DNA of 64,000 bases, taken from the NCBI GenBank assembly GCA_022592435.1, contig JABYQS010000070.1:122137-186136 (forward strand), written 5' to 3'. The notes under the pieces are model-generated. The model saw only the letters and a list, made by a program, of their open reading frames with translations, did not search any database and was not told where the DNA came from. The DNA comes from Cerioporus squamosus (lineage: Eukaryota > Basidiomycota > Agaricomycetes > Polyporales > Polyporaceae). Shown here piece after piece: positions 34,707 through 47,569 of the stretch. Both the position numbers and the translations under genes were made by a program. Positions within the stretch are counted from its first letter, which is position 1, and each line of letters starts with the position of its first letter.

Positions 34707-36029
34707 GGCGGGTGCGTGTGTGCGTCTGGAGGTCGAGGGCGGGGCGAAGAAAAAAGCTGGCTGCGTCCGGGGGATGAGGACGGCAGCGAGGGAGGTGGGT
34801 CTGAAGATGGGGATAGAAAGGAGAGACTAGGGTCGGTGGACCGAGCTAAGACTTTACACGAGGACGGACGAAGGCAAGCAGGAGCCAGCGCTCGCCCGCC
34901 CCGGTCTTTGTCCCCTCATCAATCCCGCTCCCACGCCCCAATCCTGCCGCCGCCATGTCCGTCGGCATCCCCGATAACCCGCTCGCTGCTCGAGGCGGCG
35001 ACGAGGACACAGCCGACAGCGTCCTCCCAGCGGCGAGCAGAGGGTACAACGTCCGCGGGGACACGAACAAGAAGCCGCGAACCGCTAAGCACGTTCTGCC
35101 GCACGGTCTTGTGTCCAGGATTCGAAGATCTAGATCGGCCCCGCTATCAGGAATAGGCGTGCTATACTCAACGCCCTGAACGCAACCTCGTAGAGCAAGC
35201 AAGTAGTCGTTCTCGTACTAGGTAGCGCACTTGCCAACACCCGAACGGAGCATATGTTGAAGTCAAAACTCTCCGCTTAAACGTAATCGAACGCGTGGTC
35301 GAGGACGTAGCAAACGGTGGGCCTCGATTCCGTACCGGAAGCGCGTATAGTATATACTCACACAGTACTGCAAATGCGCAAGCAAAAGTTCATTCGATGT
35401 GTGCACCTCCGGGACCACTTTCTCCGGTGAAAATGTGGCGGAATGAAGATCTAAACAGACCTCCTCCTCCCACCCCCTGTGGTTCTCTCCCCTGACAAGC
35501 AGGCGATCTCACCGGTTCCATATTAAGTGACGAGGACAAGGCTTTTGCTTCTCCTCCAACTCAACCAGGTACACCCATGGAATCCCCCGCACTGCCTGCT
35601 CAAGCTCGTCACTTCAGCCTCACTAAGTAACCAGACGGATGGACGAGAGTTCGCCTTGTGCTATCTCCATCTTCGCAGTGGCACAGAGCGGCCCCGGGTC
35701 CTCTGGCACACCCGCTGGATCCATGGACTCGAAGCTGTATGAGGAGCCCTCAACGTACAAGATACGAGTCGAAATATGACGTCCATGTTAATTCTCACGT
35801 ATGCAATACTGTATCTACGCCATGCTGTAAGTACCTGTAGACAGATGCGATGCAAGATCTATGTCACTATGCGGCGAGGACGGTACCTATGTCACCGTTC
35901 GTATGTATTACTCTGCGTATCGAGGCAAGGCAACGTCCAGAGGTGTCCTAGCATATTGAGTTGACGGGGGCGAAGGCGAAAGCGAAAGCAGCGTTACTCC
36001 GCTCTGCTGCCCGAGTCCGACCAAGCACC
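34707..36029. other. 1.3 kb without supported gene
   Basis: Holds the promoter of the transporter (purine/pyrimidine-rich) and the 3' flank of the GT61 gene. A plus-strand 75-codon frame from 34955 has a plausible start (MSVGIPDNPLAARGGDED) but no domain and an equally open antisense frame. Confidence 0.35.
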
Positions 36030-38254
36030 TCACGCTGCGCGCCGTGGCGCCTCTTCTCGCACGACGCGAAGCACGGCCTCGACGTCCAGGGCAATCTGTG
36101 CGTTCCGTGTCGACGACGACGGCAAGCTGACCGAGGGCAAGTTGCTCCCCGCGAAATTCCTGCAAAGGAACGAGGTGAGCTCAGACACAGAGGCACCCGA
36201 AACGCAAAACAAGAATCAAGGCACTCACATCTCCTTCCACCACGCCATGTAGTCGATGCCGAGCACCTGCATCGCATACTGCTGGTCGCGCACAAACGTC
36301 CCGGGCGGGAAGAACTCCATCAGCATCGGCGGCGGAGAGCGCGGGCTCGCCTGCTCCTTCTCTCCTGTGGGCGACACCGCCGGCGAGCCGTCAGCCGGGG
36401 GCGAGCGCATGAAAATGCCGTCTGCCAGGTGGCCGCCGTACGGGCCCATGACGATCTACGTGTCCACGAGTCAACCAAATCCCGGCCAGTTGGTACGCGG
36501 TCTCAACGTGAACACTCACCGTCGACCGTGCAATCGCGCCCATGCGCTCCGCCCACTCCGTCGCAGACACACTCCCATTCCCGCTGACAACATGCACCTC
36601 CCCGAGGATACCTTCCTGCTCCAGCCGCCGCAAGCCGCTGACCAGCCTCTCGTGGTCCTCCCGGGAAAGCCTGGGGCCCGCAGCGGCAGGCTCGTCCTGC
36701 ATCGACACGTACGACACGACCGGCTTGCGCCCCTGCTTGCTCTTGCCCCAGAACCCACCGCCATGCGCGCTGGGCTTGTGCAGCGACATGTCCGCGATGT
36801 GCAGATAGCGCAGCAGGGCAGAGCGCACGGGCGCCCACCACCCGTCTGGCGCGTTGAGCCCGACGAACGGCGGGGCCCAAGCGGGCTCGCCCTCCTCCCC
36901 AGGGGCGCGTTTGCGCATGGTCACGGACTCGGACTCGGGGCTTGGAGGTACGGCGCGGCCCCAGTTCGCGCGCCCGCGCTCGGCAGCGCCCCGGTCGGCG
37001 ATGACCACGCGCTCGAGGAGGAAGGGGACGTGCATATCTGCGAGGTCCTTCCAGTCCTCCTCGAACCAGAGCCCCACCGTGGGCAGGACGACCTTTGGGA
37101 GGAGCGGGTGGATGCCGAAGTAGGCGCGCTCGCGCGGAGGCGGGTGGATCTTCTTGCCTTCCTGGTCTGGGGGCAGAGGTACGTGCGGGCTGGAGAAGGT
37201 GGGGATGTGCGGGAAGATGAGACGGAGAGGCGCGGGGACGGAGCTTGCAGGGCGAGAGGGGGTCGACGGGGAGATGATGTGCAGGCCGCTAGGGGTGGTG
37301 AAGGAGGAGGAAGGTCCGGAAGACATAAGGGAGGCGTGTGTGCGGAACAGCGAGAGGAGGAGATAAGGATCTTGGTCGTCTGCTACGTCGAGGGCGAGCC
37401 ATGATGTGCCGTGGATCCTGCGTACGATGAGCGTGCTGCGCGATATCCGGACGAGTGTGCAAGACTCACTTTGCGGCATACGGGCCGAACCACTCACTAG
37501 CGTCGCTCGTGGTGAGGATGTGCCAGTCTTGCACCCGTGGTGGTCTTGAGGGGTCCAGAGAAGAGGAAGCAATGTCGCCCAGCTTGGGCACCTTTTCCCA
37601 GTCGTTCGCCACGACGAACAGTGTACCGTTCACGCATACCACGTTGTCCAGTATTGTGAACCCTGACCGACCGTTCGTTAACTGTCCGGGGACCCGAGCA
37701 CGGATAACGCACCTGGAGTATGGGCCACGACAGTCGTCTGCGGCACCTCCTTCCCCCACTTCACGAACTGGTCCTTGACGGTAACACCCGTGCTCAAGCT
37801 CACGCCTCTGTCGCCCTTCTCTGCACTCCGGCGCACCTTCCTGCCCGACTCGAAGTTGTATATGAGCCCATACCGCCCGGTGCCCCTCGGCGCAGACTGG
37901 CTTCTCGCCGATCCGGACACCTCGCCCTCGCGCCACTCCCAGTCGCCCACAATCATGTCCTCGAGCTCATCGCGCCACTGCTTCGGCCGCCGGCCGTCCG
38001 CGTCGAACCCAGGGTCTTTCGTCCCGAGGCCTGATGAGTCCGGTTCCGCGCCGTCAGCCTGGGCACTACACTGACGGGAGAAGGTGCGCACCTATACTCG
38101 AGAGGTATGTTGAGCTGAGCTTCTGTGGGCGCACGCCGACGAGTCCGAGGGATGTCTCGAGGTTGTACGAGAGCACGAAGACGGTAAGGGAGAAGAGGAG
38201 AAGGGTGACCTCGCGCCGCGTCGGGGGCGCCGTCCAGCTCCGCATGTGTGGCAT
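36030..38254 (-). CDS. GT61-type glycosyltransferase (DUF563)
   Basis: A type II membrane glycosyltransferase of about 600 residues. The N-terminus has one anchor (REVTLLLFSLTVFVLSY) just after a basic cytosolic stretch. The lumenal part includes DNVVCVNGTLFVVANDW and HILTTSDASEWFGPYAAK, and the catalytic domain ends with GRKPVVSYVSMQDEPAAAG, IVMGPYGGHLADGIFM and LMEFFPPGTFVRDQQYAMQV, the family-defining blocks of GT61 (DUF563) enzymes. These transfer xylose or GlcNAc to proteins or glycans in other eukaryotes (family knowledge). The last exon, joined by GTGAGT/TTTGCAG in phase 2, gives NFAGSNLPSVSLPSS and TGA at 36030. The join near 38100 could not be resolved cleanly. It is convergent with nothing close on its 3' side. 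The acceptor sugar is unknown. Confidence 0.8.
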
Positions 38255-38815
38255 TCAGTCCGGTCTGCAAATTGAGTGTCGCCGACGTTGCCAGATAAAA
38301 ATGAAGCGTGTAGAGCGGGGTTCGAGAAGCAGATGCGTTGGCAATCGCGGTAAGGCCGACGGGCGGTGGGGCTCTACTGTACGCCGGGTGACGTAGGTTT
38401 TGTCCGCTCAAACAGCGAAATGGGACAGGAGATTAGAGCCCTCAAGGCAGATAGACTTCAAGGGATCTAGGGAGAGAAAGGCAGCCCAGCGAAGGGTGCA
38501 AGAGGATGAGATGGTCGCAGTCCGGCAGGAAGCCAGGTCCAGGCGCCTCGCCTGTCCGCGAACCCATATTTACTGCACCTCGATCAGTCGTTTACAGTTG
38601 CATAGATTGCACTCGCGAACTTCACAGGCTGCGATAGATATACTGTATTCTATTGCACTCGGCGGGATGACTGGTGTCGCTATATTAAATGAAGCAATGT
38701 GTACCCTAACGCGCAACTAGCCCGGCGGTGAAGACTAAACTTGAACAGAACGCCGAAAACGTACGAAGCGCGACTACACCCGGCAGTGGATGGCGGTACG
38801 GCGGGCATCTTTACC
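38255..38815. other. Spacer between GT61 gene and ATP10
   Basis: 561 bp upstream of the GT61 gene and downstream of ATP10, both on the minus strand. Expected to hold the GT61 promoter. No coding frame of note. Confidence 0.4.
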
Positions 38816-40322
38816 CTACGGCGCAGTCGGCGGTGGGGTTGTCTCCTGTGGCGGCGGAGAATCCGGCGCAGGCTCTGCTGGGGAGTCCTGTTGCTTCGAC
38901 AGCCTGTCGAGAAGAACGGTAGTACAGGTCTTGAGCGCGGAAACTTCTTCCGACTTGGGGTCCGCACACGCCGCCCAGCGTATTTTGAGCTTAGGATCAA
39001 CCAGGTACACGTATCCGACGTGCTTGTTCGCGATACCCAGTGGTTGACGGAGATATCTTCAGGCAGGACGCCGTCAGAACGGAGATGATGTTAGGCGGTC
39101 CGAAGGACGTACTCCATGTTTTGACTCGAGATCATGTATGTAGGCCATAATGACTCGGAAACTGTCTTCCGGATGCCCGAGGCGAAGAGGGAGACGAGGA
39201 ACGACTTGAGGAGGTTGTCCTGCAAGTTGATCTGCACGAACTGAAAGAGCGGATTTGATGAGAACGCCTGCAGTGTCGGTCCCAAAAATTGTGCAGTTTG
39301 TATCTGCAAACTTGGCGTCAGCTCTAGCGTTTCTCTCCGGCAAACAATAACTCACCTCTGATATTCGCGTGGTGAGTAGCGCAACAACAGACACCTTGTC
39401 TTTAAGAAGGATTGTCGTGTGAACCTTGTCCTCGCTGCCGGCTAGCACAGTGCCACGAATGTCTGGGAAGTACAGCGCTTTCTGGGCAAGTCGTTTAGCA
39501 TAGCACCGACAATACGCGAAGCGGGAAACGGATGAAGGGGGAAGTTGACTCAGGATCATCCACATGGTCGAATTCTGTACGTCTCGACATTCTGATGGGC
39601 GAAGGTGGCCCCTACCAGTCTGAAGGACTCATGCTGACGACCGCGTTAACACTACGGGTACGCAGAGCTTTACCGGAGGACATCCGTATGAAGGGCAATA
39701 TGTGAGGATATACAGTGGGCGAAGCACACGTACATTCCTACGCCCCTCAGCGGTAGGTGGAGGTGACGAAGTATTGGCTGAAGCCGTGGACACATGGAAA
39801 TAACGACGGAATGATGAGGACGTGCTCAACTCACGTCTTCACGAATCATGACCTTCGGGGCGATCCAAGTCTTCCCGCCATGCCGCCGTGTGGCATTCAG
39901 GTCGGAGAAGTAACCGCGCGTCGCCTCTCTCGCCCTAAAGTACACATTTAGATCCCAAACACCATCAAGTTAACATAGAACATACAAATGTGTCCGCTCC
40001 TCCAGCTGCTTGTCTCGGTCAAGGAACTTCTCCTTCGTGTCCGCCCATGTCTTCACCCTGCTTTCGGCTTCTCCCTGACACCGAGCGGCCTCTGCAAAAG
40101 TGGCAGAGTGTCATCTCCTTTCGCAGCTTTCGCAGCTTTCGCGGAGGCTTCTGCAGTAGGCTTCTCCTTCTCCTTGCCCTTGTCCTTGGACTCAGCGCCG
40201 GGTGCAACCGAAGTGTCCGGGGTTGATGGCTGAGTGCTGATCCACCGCTGTCGGTAGGAGAGTCGAGCGGAGCCCCGAGATACCACACGACTAGAACGCA
40301 GAGAGGCTAGAGCAGGCCGCAT
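38816..40322 (-). CDS. ATP10: ATP10, mitochondrial F1Fo ATPase assembly factor
   Basis: About 300 residues in five exons. The N-terminus (MRPALASLRSSRVVSRGSAR) is a mitochondrial targeting sequence, followed by a Lys/Ala-rich linker and the family motif LPLLQRPLGVREKP. Downstream exons give KTWADTKEKFLDRDKQLEER, TRGYFSDLNATRRHGGKTW, IAPKVMIRED, KALYFPDIRGTVLAG, LQDNLLKSFLVSLFASGIRK and PLGIANKHVGYVYLVD, closely matching ATP10, which assists incorporation of Atp6 into the Fo sector (family knowledge). The tail is Pro/Glu-rich. Between REKPKAG and VKTWAD the frame shifts at about 40050-40055, where GGG would need one more G to stay open. No intron explains it. Either a real frameshift or a homopolymer error; for a core gene the latter seems likelier. 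Confidence 0.85.
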
Positions 40323-42979
40323 GTCTTTACTGCAAGAGGAGGAGGGAGAGACCGCCGACCTGGACCTGCAGTCTGCGAGGTGGCGGTCACGTGCACTGCG
40401 ACGCGTCGCGTTTAGGGCCGGTGGGTCTGGAGGTTGGCGCGTCGCGAACCTAAGGGTCCAGGTTTCCTCCTAACCATCACTCCAGATCTCCCTTTGCGCT
40501 AACCTCATCATCACTAGTCCAGAAGTCTCTTCTGTGCTTCTCCGTCAGGCAGACTCAAGCTGAGCCAGTCGTTGTCATCAGTGGTCGTTTCCCGGGGTGC
40601 AAGGAGGATCACTAGCCCATCAGGATTTGCGTGGGTGAGCGACTGGCACTCGTGCGTGCCGGACAGTCAAACTCTGCTCATCATACTCGACTGTGTCACT
40701 CGAGCTTGCACGTCTCAGACTGCTTGACTCGCATCGCGAAGCCAACATCGACATCGCACGCAGTAGACACTTGTGCGCATTCCCAAGGCACAATATACAA
40801 GCATCCAGAATCCTGTCCACGCTTCGTTGCCTACCACCTGATAGTGATGCACTCGCCGCTATTGCGCACTGCGCCTTGATTCATATCAGTTACAAACTGC
40901 TCTGGACAGCGACTGACTAACGACACGCTGCCGACACGACTTGTGTCACAGCGGGCGCGACGTTGCGGTGCGCATCTCGCATGGCGCATCGTCTAAGTGA
41001 GTCGTCGTGAACCTTTCCTGTCTTGCAAGTTCCACTGACCCGAAACCACACAGCGCATTCTACGCACCACCTCGGAGCACGGTGCGCCAGTTTGCGATGC
41101 AGATGAGATAGGTCTGGCGCCTTGCGAGCTACTTCGCATTGGTATCTCACGCGAAGGCGGATTCCATCCGAGTGTCCTTCCTTCATCCGGATCCCCATTC
41201 TTACGTTCTCCGCAACCCAATTCAATGACCTAGGACAGAGACGCCGCTTCCCATGGACAGGGCTGTATGGATATCTGGAAAAGCGGCGTGCGGCACGGCC
41301 ATCTCACGGATATGAAGTGCCAGAGCCACAGGACACGACCGAGCGTCAGGTCGCGTCACCGATCGAGGTCAGTCGCTACACACGCATACACACACGACGC
41401 TCCTGGATGTCTTATCACTGCTTTGCACTTCAGACCCTCGGACCTTGCGCTAGACGCCACGTCTAAGTTCAGAGGTCCGGATGGAGGCGATCCACTGCGG
41501 TTCCTGCAGGAACATTCTTGCAGACTACGTCGTGACCGGCGCCGGTTGAGGAGATGCATAGAGGCAAGTTGTACACCATGGACACACCATCAGGAGCTCC
41601 CCGGACATGAGTGGCCAGTCTTGTTGGGCGGCGCGTTTGTGAACGAGAGGTGACGTTGCTCTCCAAGGGATCGCCAGGAGGCGCAGCGCGAGGATCCCCC
41701 TTGGCGGTATGGCAGCGTTCATAACCACTGTAATGGCGGCGTTGCATCAGACGCAATGTCCCTGCGCTATACATATTACGTCCAAGTAAAGGAGCCACCG
41801 CGCAAGTTTACGTTCCTTTCAGTCAGCGTATCCAGGTTCTTAGAATGGTTCTTCAAGACCTTCAGATGGATGTGACAACCGCAGAGGTATGGAGCACAGT
41901 GTCAATTCTAGTATGGAGCGCACAAGTAGGCTGACTACGTCAACACCGACAGGCATCTGCTTCTTCCGAAGGCACTGGATAGATTATGTAGGACCGTTCC
42001 TGCTGCTGTTCTAGCGGCGTCATTGACACTGGAAGGTGAGTAGCTTCAATCATTCCAAGTGCGAACCCGAGCTTCTCAAATCATTCGTGTACTCATGGAC
42101 GTATGTGTCTTGCATGTAGACCGCCCGTATCTTCCCTGTCAGCCTCGGTGCTCGACTTGGTGCCGCTCTGAAAGATCGAACTGGATTGGAGGTGCTCTCT
42201 CAGCAACATGAGGTTTCATGCAGAGTATCCCGACCCTTCCTCCTCGACCTCGCGGATGGCGGTGCCGGGTCAAGAGCTTGATTGCACCCCCGAATGCTTC
42301 CGTTGAGCCCCAGAACCACGCAGTCGGGATGGAACCGCACCTCGGAAGGGCAGCAGCTTCAGAGCTGTGCTCCAGCGCTCGCGCGGCCCGGCAACGTGCG
42401 ACTTGGCCGAGACGCGGTCTCCGATCCGACATCAGTATGGACACCGAAGATGAAGACCCCCTATTGTCCGCCCTCCGTCGTTGCCCTTGTCCAGGTCATC
42501 TCTTACGCAGATTCATGGCAACACAACCCGAAGCGACAGGCACTGCCTTGGCTGGAATGTAGGGCGCATTCCCGACGCCCGCGCCAGGCGTAGTCGTAGG
42601 TGTTGTTTTCCGGCTATATCGTATCGATCACACGCTGCAGCCAAACCTTCATAACGCAGCTCTGCGTTGTGCCGCGAGAACCCCAAGAAGGGCAGGATCA
42701 CCAGCCCGTATCTTCGACCTTCGGAGTCCTCGAGGCCGCTTCCTATTTTCTCAGCTCAATCGGACAGCGGCTCGCTTGCATTCGTGCACCCTAGGCGATC
42801 ACGTCTGCCTCATGGTGTACACGCTCGAGCCGGCCCTTTGTCACGTTCTCCCCAAGTTTCTAATAAAGCCTCCCGACTCTCCGTCCCTTCTCCCCGGGTC
42901 CTCCTCAACGCTCTGCGAGCTCTTTGCGAGCACTTACGCTCTCCGCTCTCCCTTCCTCGCCTCCCTTTCGCTGGCCACC
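40323..42979. other. 2.7 kb without a supported gene
   Basis: Holds the promoters of ATP10 and of the kinase. Several short frames on both strands (for example 41122-41466 and 42218-42600, plus) lack domains and consistent splice sites. A C/T-rich stretch just before 42980 probably represents the kinase 5' UTR. Decayed coding DNA cannot be excluded. Confidence 0.4.
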
Positions 42980-45445
42980 ATGGTCACCTCCCCTCAATCC
43001 GTCGCTTCACCTACGCCACCGGCACTCGGAACCCTCATCGACAATGGCTCTCTGCAGCTCGTCGAGATCCTTGGGTACGGTGGGTATGGTATCGTCTACC
43101 GCGCCGTCGACACCTTCTCCTCCAACCCGACGTCCTACGCCGTCAAGTGCCTTCCCCATTCCAACAAACGCAACGCCACCCGCCAGCGCCAACTACATAT
43201 CCGCGAGATCACCCTCCACCAGCTTGCATCGGGCCACCCCAACGTCGTCACGCTGCACCGCGTTGTCGAGGACTACCAATACACCTTCATCGTCATGGAC
43301 TACTGTCCTGACGGTGACCTCTTCACTCAGATCTTGCACCGGCGGCGCTATCTCGGCAACAACGCCCTCATTAAGGAGGTCTTTCTTCAGCTGCTCGACG
43401 CGGTTGAGTACTGCCACTCCCTCAATATTTATCACCGCGACTTGAAGCCCGAGAACATCCTCTGCTTCGAGGATGGCCTTAAGCTCGCGATCACTGACTT
43501 CGGGCTCGCGACTACGGAGCGCATGAGCACCGAGTTCCGCACTGGCAGCGTCTATCATATGAGCCCAGGTATGTCCCATGTCACTTAGGCCTCCGTTATG
43601 TTTCTCATCTCCGGTCCAGAGTGCCAAGGCGGGTACTTCGCACCTACGCGGAGTTACTCCCCTCTATTTAACGACGTCTGGTCGCTGGGAATCATCCTTC
43701 TCAACCTCATCACCGGCCGGAATCCCTGGAAGTCGGCCTCAGCGGACGACTGCACGTTCCAGGCATACCTGAAGGACCCACGTCACTTCCTCCCCACCGT
43801 CCTCCCTATCTCCGAGGAGGTCAACGTTTTGCTCACACGTACGCTGGAGGTCGACTGGCGCCGGCGAACCACCCTCCGCGAGATGCGTCTCGCGTTCAAC
43901 GCGATCGACAACTTTTACTCGCCCGACGTCATCTTCGAGGACAGCATGGCGCGCTGCCCCTGGGAAGCCGGCGTCAACGTTGACGCAGACAGCGATTCCT
44001 CCGCCGAGGCGGAAGCCGAGCCCCAGGACCTTCCCGAGCAGCAGGAGCCCCAGGAGGACTTCGCTTCAGCCTGGAGCGACGGGTCCGACGCCGAGATGGT
44101 CTTCGCACGCGAGAGCTCCCTTGCCAAGGGGTCGTCCTGGTCTGGCTCCTTCGGTCCTCAGCGCCGCGACGAGTCCGCCCCCGCTTCTTCCACGTACTCC
44201 CGCTCCATGTCCCCCAGCCCCGACGCCTCGCCCCTTTATACTACAACGAAGCTCTTCGAGGCGTTACAGACCCCCGGACAGAGCCCAGCATCCGCGTACT
44301 CTGTTCTGTCTTCCTCGCCGTCCATCCCATCCCCGCCGGTGACGCCGCATGCGTGGGATCAGGGCCGCCAGACGCGTCCGAAGCTCGTCCTCACGGTCGA
44401 TACGGACACGTTCAAGCCCGAGTACTACGACAACAGCATCACCATGCTCTCCGCGACGCCGTCAACGATGCACACTGCGCTCGAGTCCAACTGGGGCGAG
44501 GGGTACATGTACTCGCCTCTTGAGCCGAGCTCCATCCCGACTGCGAAGCCATCGCCGTACGACGACTCGCGGGATGACATCGGCATGATCATCACGTCTG
44601 CCACGGAGGATCACGACATGGACGAGGACGAGTACCCCGAGATCGACACGTACGACTCGCTGCCCTCCGCGCGCCCGGAGTCGCCAGTCCTTGGCCTCGA
44701 CTTCGGCGCCACCCAAGCTCAGACGCGTCAACAAGTAGCGGACGACTCGCACTCGGACTACAGCTGGGATCGCATCTGCTCGTGGCTCAACCCCTCGAAG
44801 CCCGCGACCACCGCCAACACGACTCCGGCTTTTTCGTTTTTTACAGTCCAGGCGACCCCCGCGCCATCCCGACAGCCGTCGCCGCGCGAGCCTGTCGCAT
44901 GGCCGGCATTCTCTTTCGGCACTTCTGCCACGCCTTCTTCCCCGCAGTCCATGCCCGAGAAGCTTTCCCCTTCCCCTCAGACCCCGCCTTCGCGCACCAT
45001 CCGCCCTCAACTGAGTCCCACCGGCCGCGGCGACAGGAAGACGCACACGTCGAGCTTCCTCCGTCCCATTCGCCTCGCGTTCCCGCGTCGCTCCTCGTCG
45101 CCACAGCGACGGCGCACCTTCTCGCGTTCTCCGGGTCATGGACTCGGTGGACGTGGCAAGACCCGCCAAACCGAGTCTGCGCCCGAGGCGTACGCCGCGA
45201 ACTGGGTGTTCTCCGCCTCGACCAGTGCGTCGCCCGAGCCCCAGCCTTACCTCTGCCTCCCGCAGACGGCGGGCCTTGTCCAGCCGACGCATGTCCGTGT
45301 GGAGACCCGGGTGGAGAAGGAGTCGGTGCATCCAGCGCACTCGACCCTGACGGAGGACGCGCGCCCGCGGCGCAAGCGTCTCCGGTCTGCGCGCGACTGG
45401 TTCTCGCCCGGGAAGCTCTTCGCTGCGGTCTTGCCCTCTTCGTGA
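42980..45445 (+). CDS. Ser/Thr protein kinase, Ran1/Ksp1-like
   Basis: 804 residues in two exons, 42980-43568 and 43620-45445. The start has an ideal context (CCACCATGG). The kinase domain covers about residues 25-310: GYGGYGIVYRAVD (P-loop), YAVKCL (Lys), HRDLKPEN (catalytic loop), DFGLAT (metal site). The activation segment ends SPECQGG in place of the usual APE, a feature of the Ran1/Pat1 and Ksp1 group (family knowledge). The intron falls exactly inside that SPE motif. The remaining 500 residues are Ser/Pro-rich, with acidic blocks and a Lys/Arg-rich end (RPRRKRLRSARDW), probably disordered and regulatory. Related yeast kinases control the switch between mitosis and meiosis or nutrient-dependent filamentation. 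No lesion was seen. Confidence 0.9.
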
Positions 45446-47569
45446 CTTTCGCAGTTCTCGTGATTGTGGCTGGCGCGGTCGTCGAGGCGCACGCGCGTGT
45501 ACATTTGTAACGGTAACTTATCTGCATCTGCATTGTTTGTATTCTTCTCACATCCGCATCCACATCCTGCATATCTCCTTACGATCCATCGTCACGACCC
45601 ACTCGCATTCTCCATACCGCATCTTGCATACCACATTCATACCACGCGCATTTCTCGCATCCCATTCCCGTTTTCATCTCTTCCATCGCAGGCATTGGTG
45701 TAACGTCTAGCATCGCATATCTGCATTCTCGCCGCATCTTGTACCAAAAGCTGTACTTCTGTGTTGTTGCATATCTTTATCTCGGTAGAGCCGTGTACGT
45801 TCATCTCGCGTTCGGACTGGACCCGCGCAGCATCTGTTTGTATTACATCGTACGTACCCTCGGGCCAGTGGCCTTCATGTATGCTCCCCCCTTCATATCT
45901 CTTCTATGCCATATGCCGATATGCCTCACCCACAACCCCTTGGCGTGCTCTGTATGCGGTGCGATCATCGCGAGCAATCTGCACAGGTCAGTCAGACTTC
46001 GGAAGCAGCATCGAACAAGTGAAGGCTCAGCAAGCAGGGCTTGTACTGCTTCGCCGTCATTACGAGAAGAGTAGGGATTCACCGCTGTCTTAACGCCTTT
46101 GGTTTGCAGTGCGGGTAATCGGTCCCAGAACCTGGCCTGAGGTACCTGGCCTGTAGTAGACGGCGTGTGGGCGGTCCAGGTGGTTCTGTATGTCCACTGG
46201 CAGGCAGGCCTGTCCCTCGAAGTCCACCTTCATGTTGCATGCCGACGTCGAACGGTGGCCGATTTAGCCACTCAAGGATTGAGGTCCACCACCACCATCC
46301 AGGATATCTGCCACCTCACCGTTCACTTTAACACGAGGGAGCGACGCCGAGAACCGCACGGATATGGCACAGTCACTCGGGTCGAGAAGGAGTCCGGAGT
46401 TGGAAGGGGCAGCAGGAACGTTTGCCTTGAGCCCACCTTTTCCAGGTGAGTTCGACGGTCTTCTTGCATGTCCTTGCACGCAATGCCTGGACGATGGTGA
46501 ATGGAATCAGCAGCGAGGCTAGTGAACTGCATACGCGCCCTCTAAGCTTGAAGCCTACGTTCAAGTCAGGTCAAAAGGAAGCAGACGTTAGGGTGCACGA
46601 GTTGCAGGGAGAGGGTCGCGAGTATGATACACGCCGTCCGCGGAAGGTGACTTTACAGAGAGACCGCGATTACGCGTTTGAAGGCGCGGAGAACTCCAGC
46701 AGGACGGTGCCGACGGGTTTGCTCCGCAAGCTCTAGTAGTAGTTCGCAGGGCTAGTGTTGACCACCCATATCTTCATGTGCTACCGTCCTGAACTTGGTA
46801 GGTCTGCAACGGTCGCTGTGATGTAACTGGATGTGTGTTTCCTGGTGCCGTCAGAGAGTGGGCGAGGCTCAATGTTATGGAGCTCGGTGTTCCTGGGGGT
46901 AAGACAGTCAGACAGCTGCCATGATAGCGCGGCGGACAGAGCGCTGACCAGGCGTTCTCGATAGCGCACCTTGTCCTGTGAAGCGTACACCGCGGCCCCG
47001 GATATATCACGAAGTAGAATGGCGGATGTATGAGCGGTCCCTCGAGGTTGAGTTGCGTATCGTAACATTGAGCTGCAGCTCTGCGCCGGGTTCGGGAGTT
47101 CGGCAGGACAAGTATAAGACCCTCTCCCGCGCGAGCGTTGTATGTCCGCAGTATCAGAAGCTCTCAGGAGCGCACAGTCTGGCAGACGTTCTGTCCACGA
47201 TCCCGTTCGCAGTCAGTTCTACCTTGTACTGCGGCAAGGCATGGGTGCGAACAAGGCGGTCGAATGTGCGGCACACCTGGAAAGCACGTACATAGCGTCA
47301 GAACTGAGATGCGATGAGAGCTCAAGTGAGGAACCCACATGCTTTCAAATGGGAAGCTGCGGTACGCGGAGCGAAGCGAAAATAACATGCAGTTTGTCAG
47401 AACTCGCTCATCACCAGAAGGTACCCGGGAGTGAGAGGAGGGCATTGTAGCAGACGTCTGCTCGCACGAATGGAGTATGATGAAGCAGCATATGCAAGAG
47501 ATCTCGCGAGCAAGTGCATGATTAGTAGAGAAAATACACGTATGTGGCGACCACTCTACCGAGGACCCT
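45446..47569. other. 2.1 kb with no confident gene
   Basis: The first 600 bp is pyrimidine-rich and likely the 3' UTR of the kinase. From 46160 to 47450 coding-like stretches occur on both strands (plus: KVTLQRDRDYAFEGAENSSR at about 46640; minus: LLLDPSDCAISVRFSASL at about 46340), but I could not assemble an intact gene. A decayed gene is possible. Confidence 0.35.

Noticed and set aside
34955..35179. 75-codon plus-strand frame with a plausible start
   Set aside because: No domain, and the antisense frame is equally open; likely high-GC background.
36256..37404. Long plus-strand open frame (about 380 codons)
   Set aside because: It is the antisense of the GT61 glycosyltransferase exon, whose minus-strand reading has clear family motifs. 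The plus frame is Arg/Gly-rich without a domain.
44462..45340. Long minus-strand open frame over the kinase tail
   Set aside because: Arg/Gly-rich shadow of the disordered, high-GC third-position kinase C-terminus.
46160..47450. Possible decayed gene on either strand
   Set aside because: Coding-like segments occur on both strands, but no consistent start, splice set or domain could be assembled.
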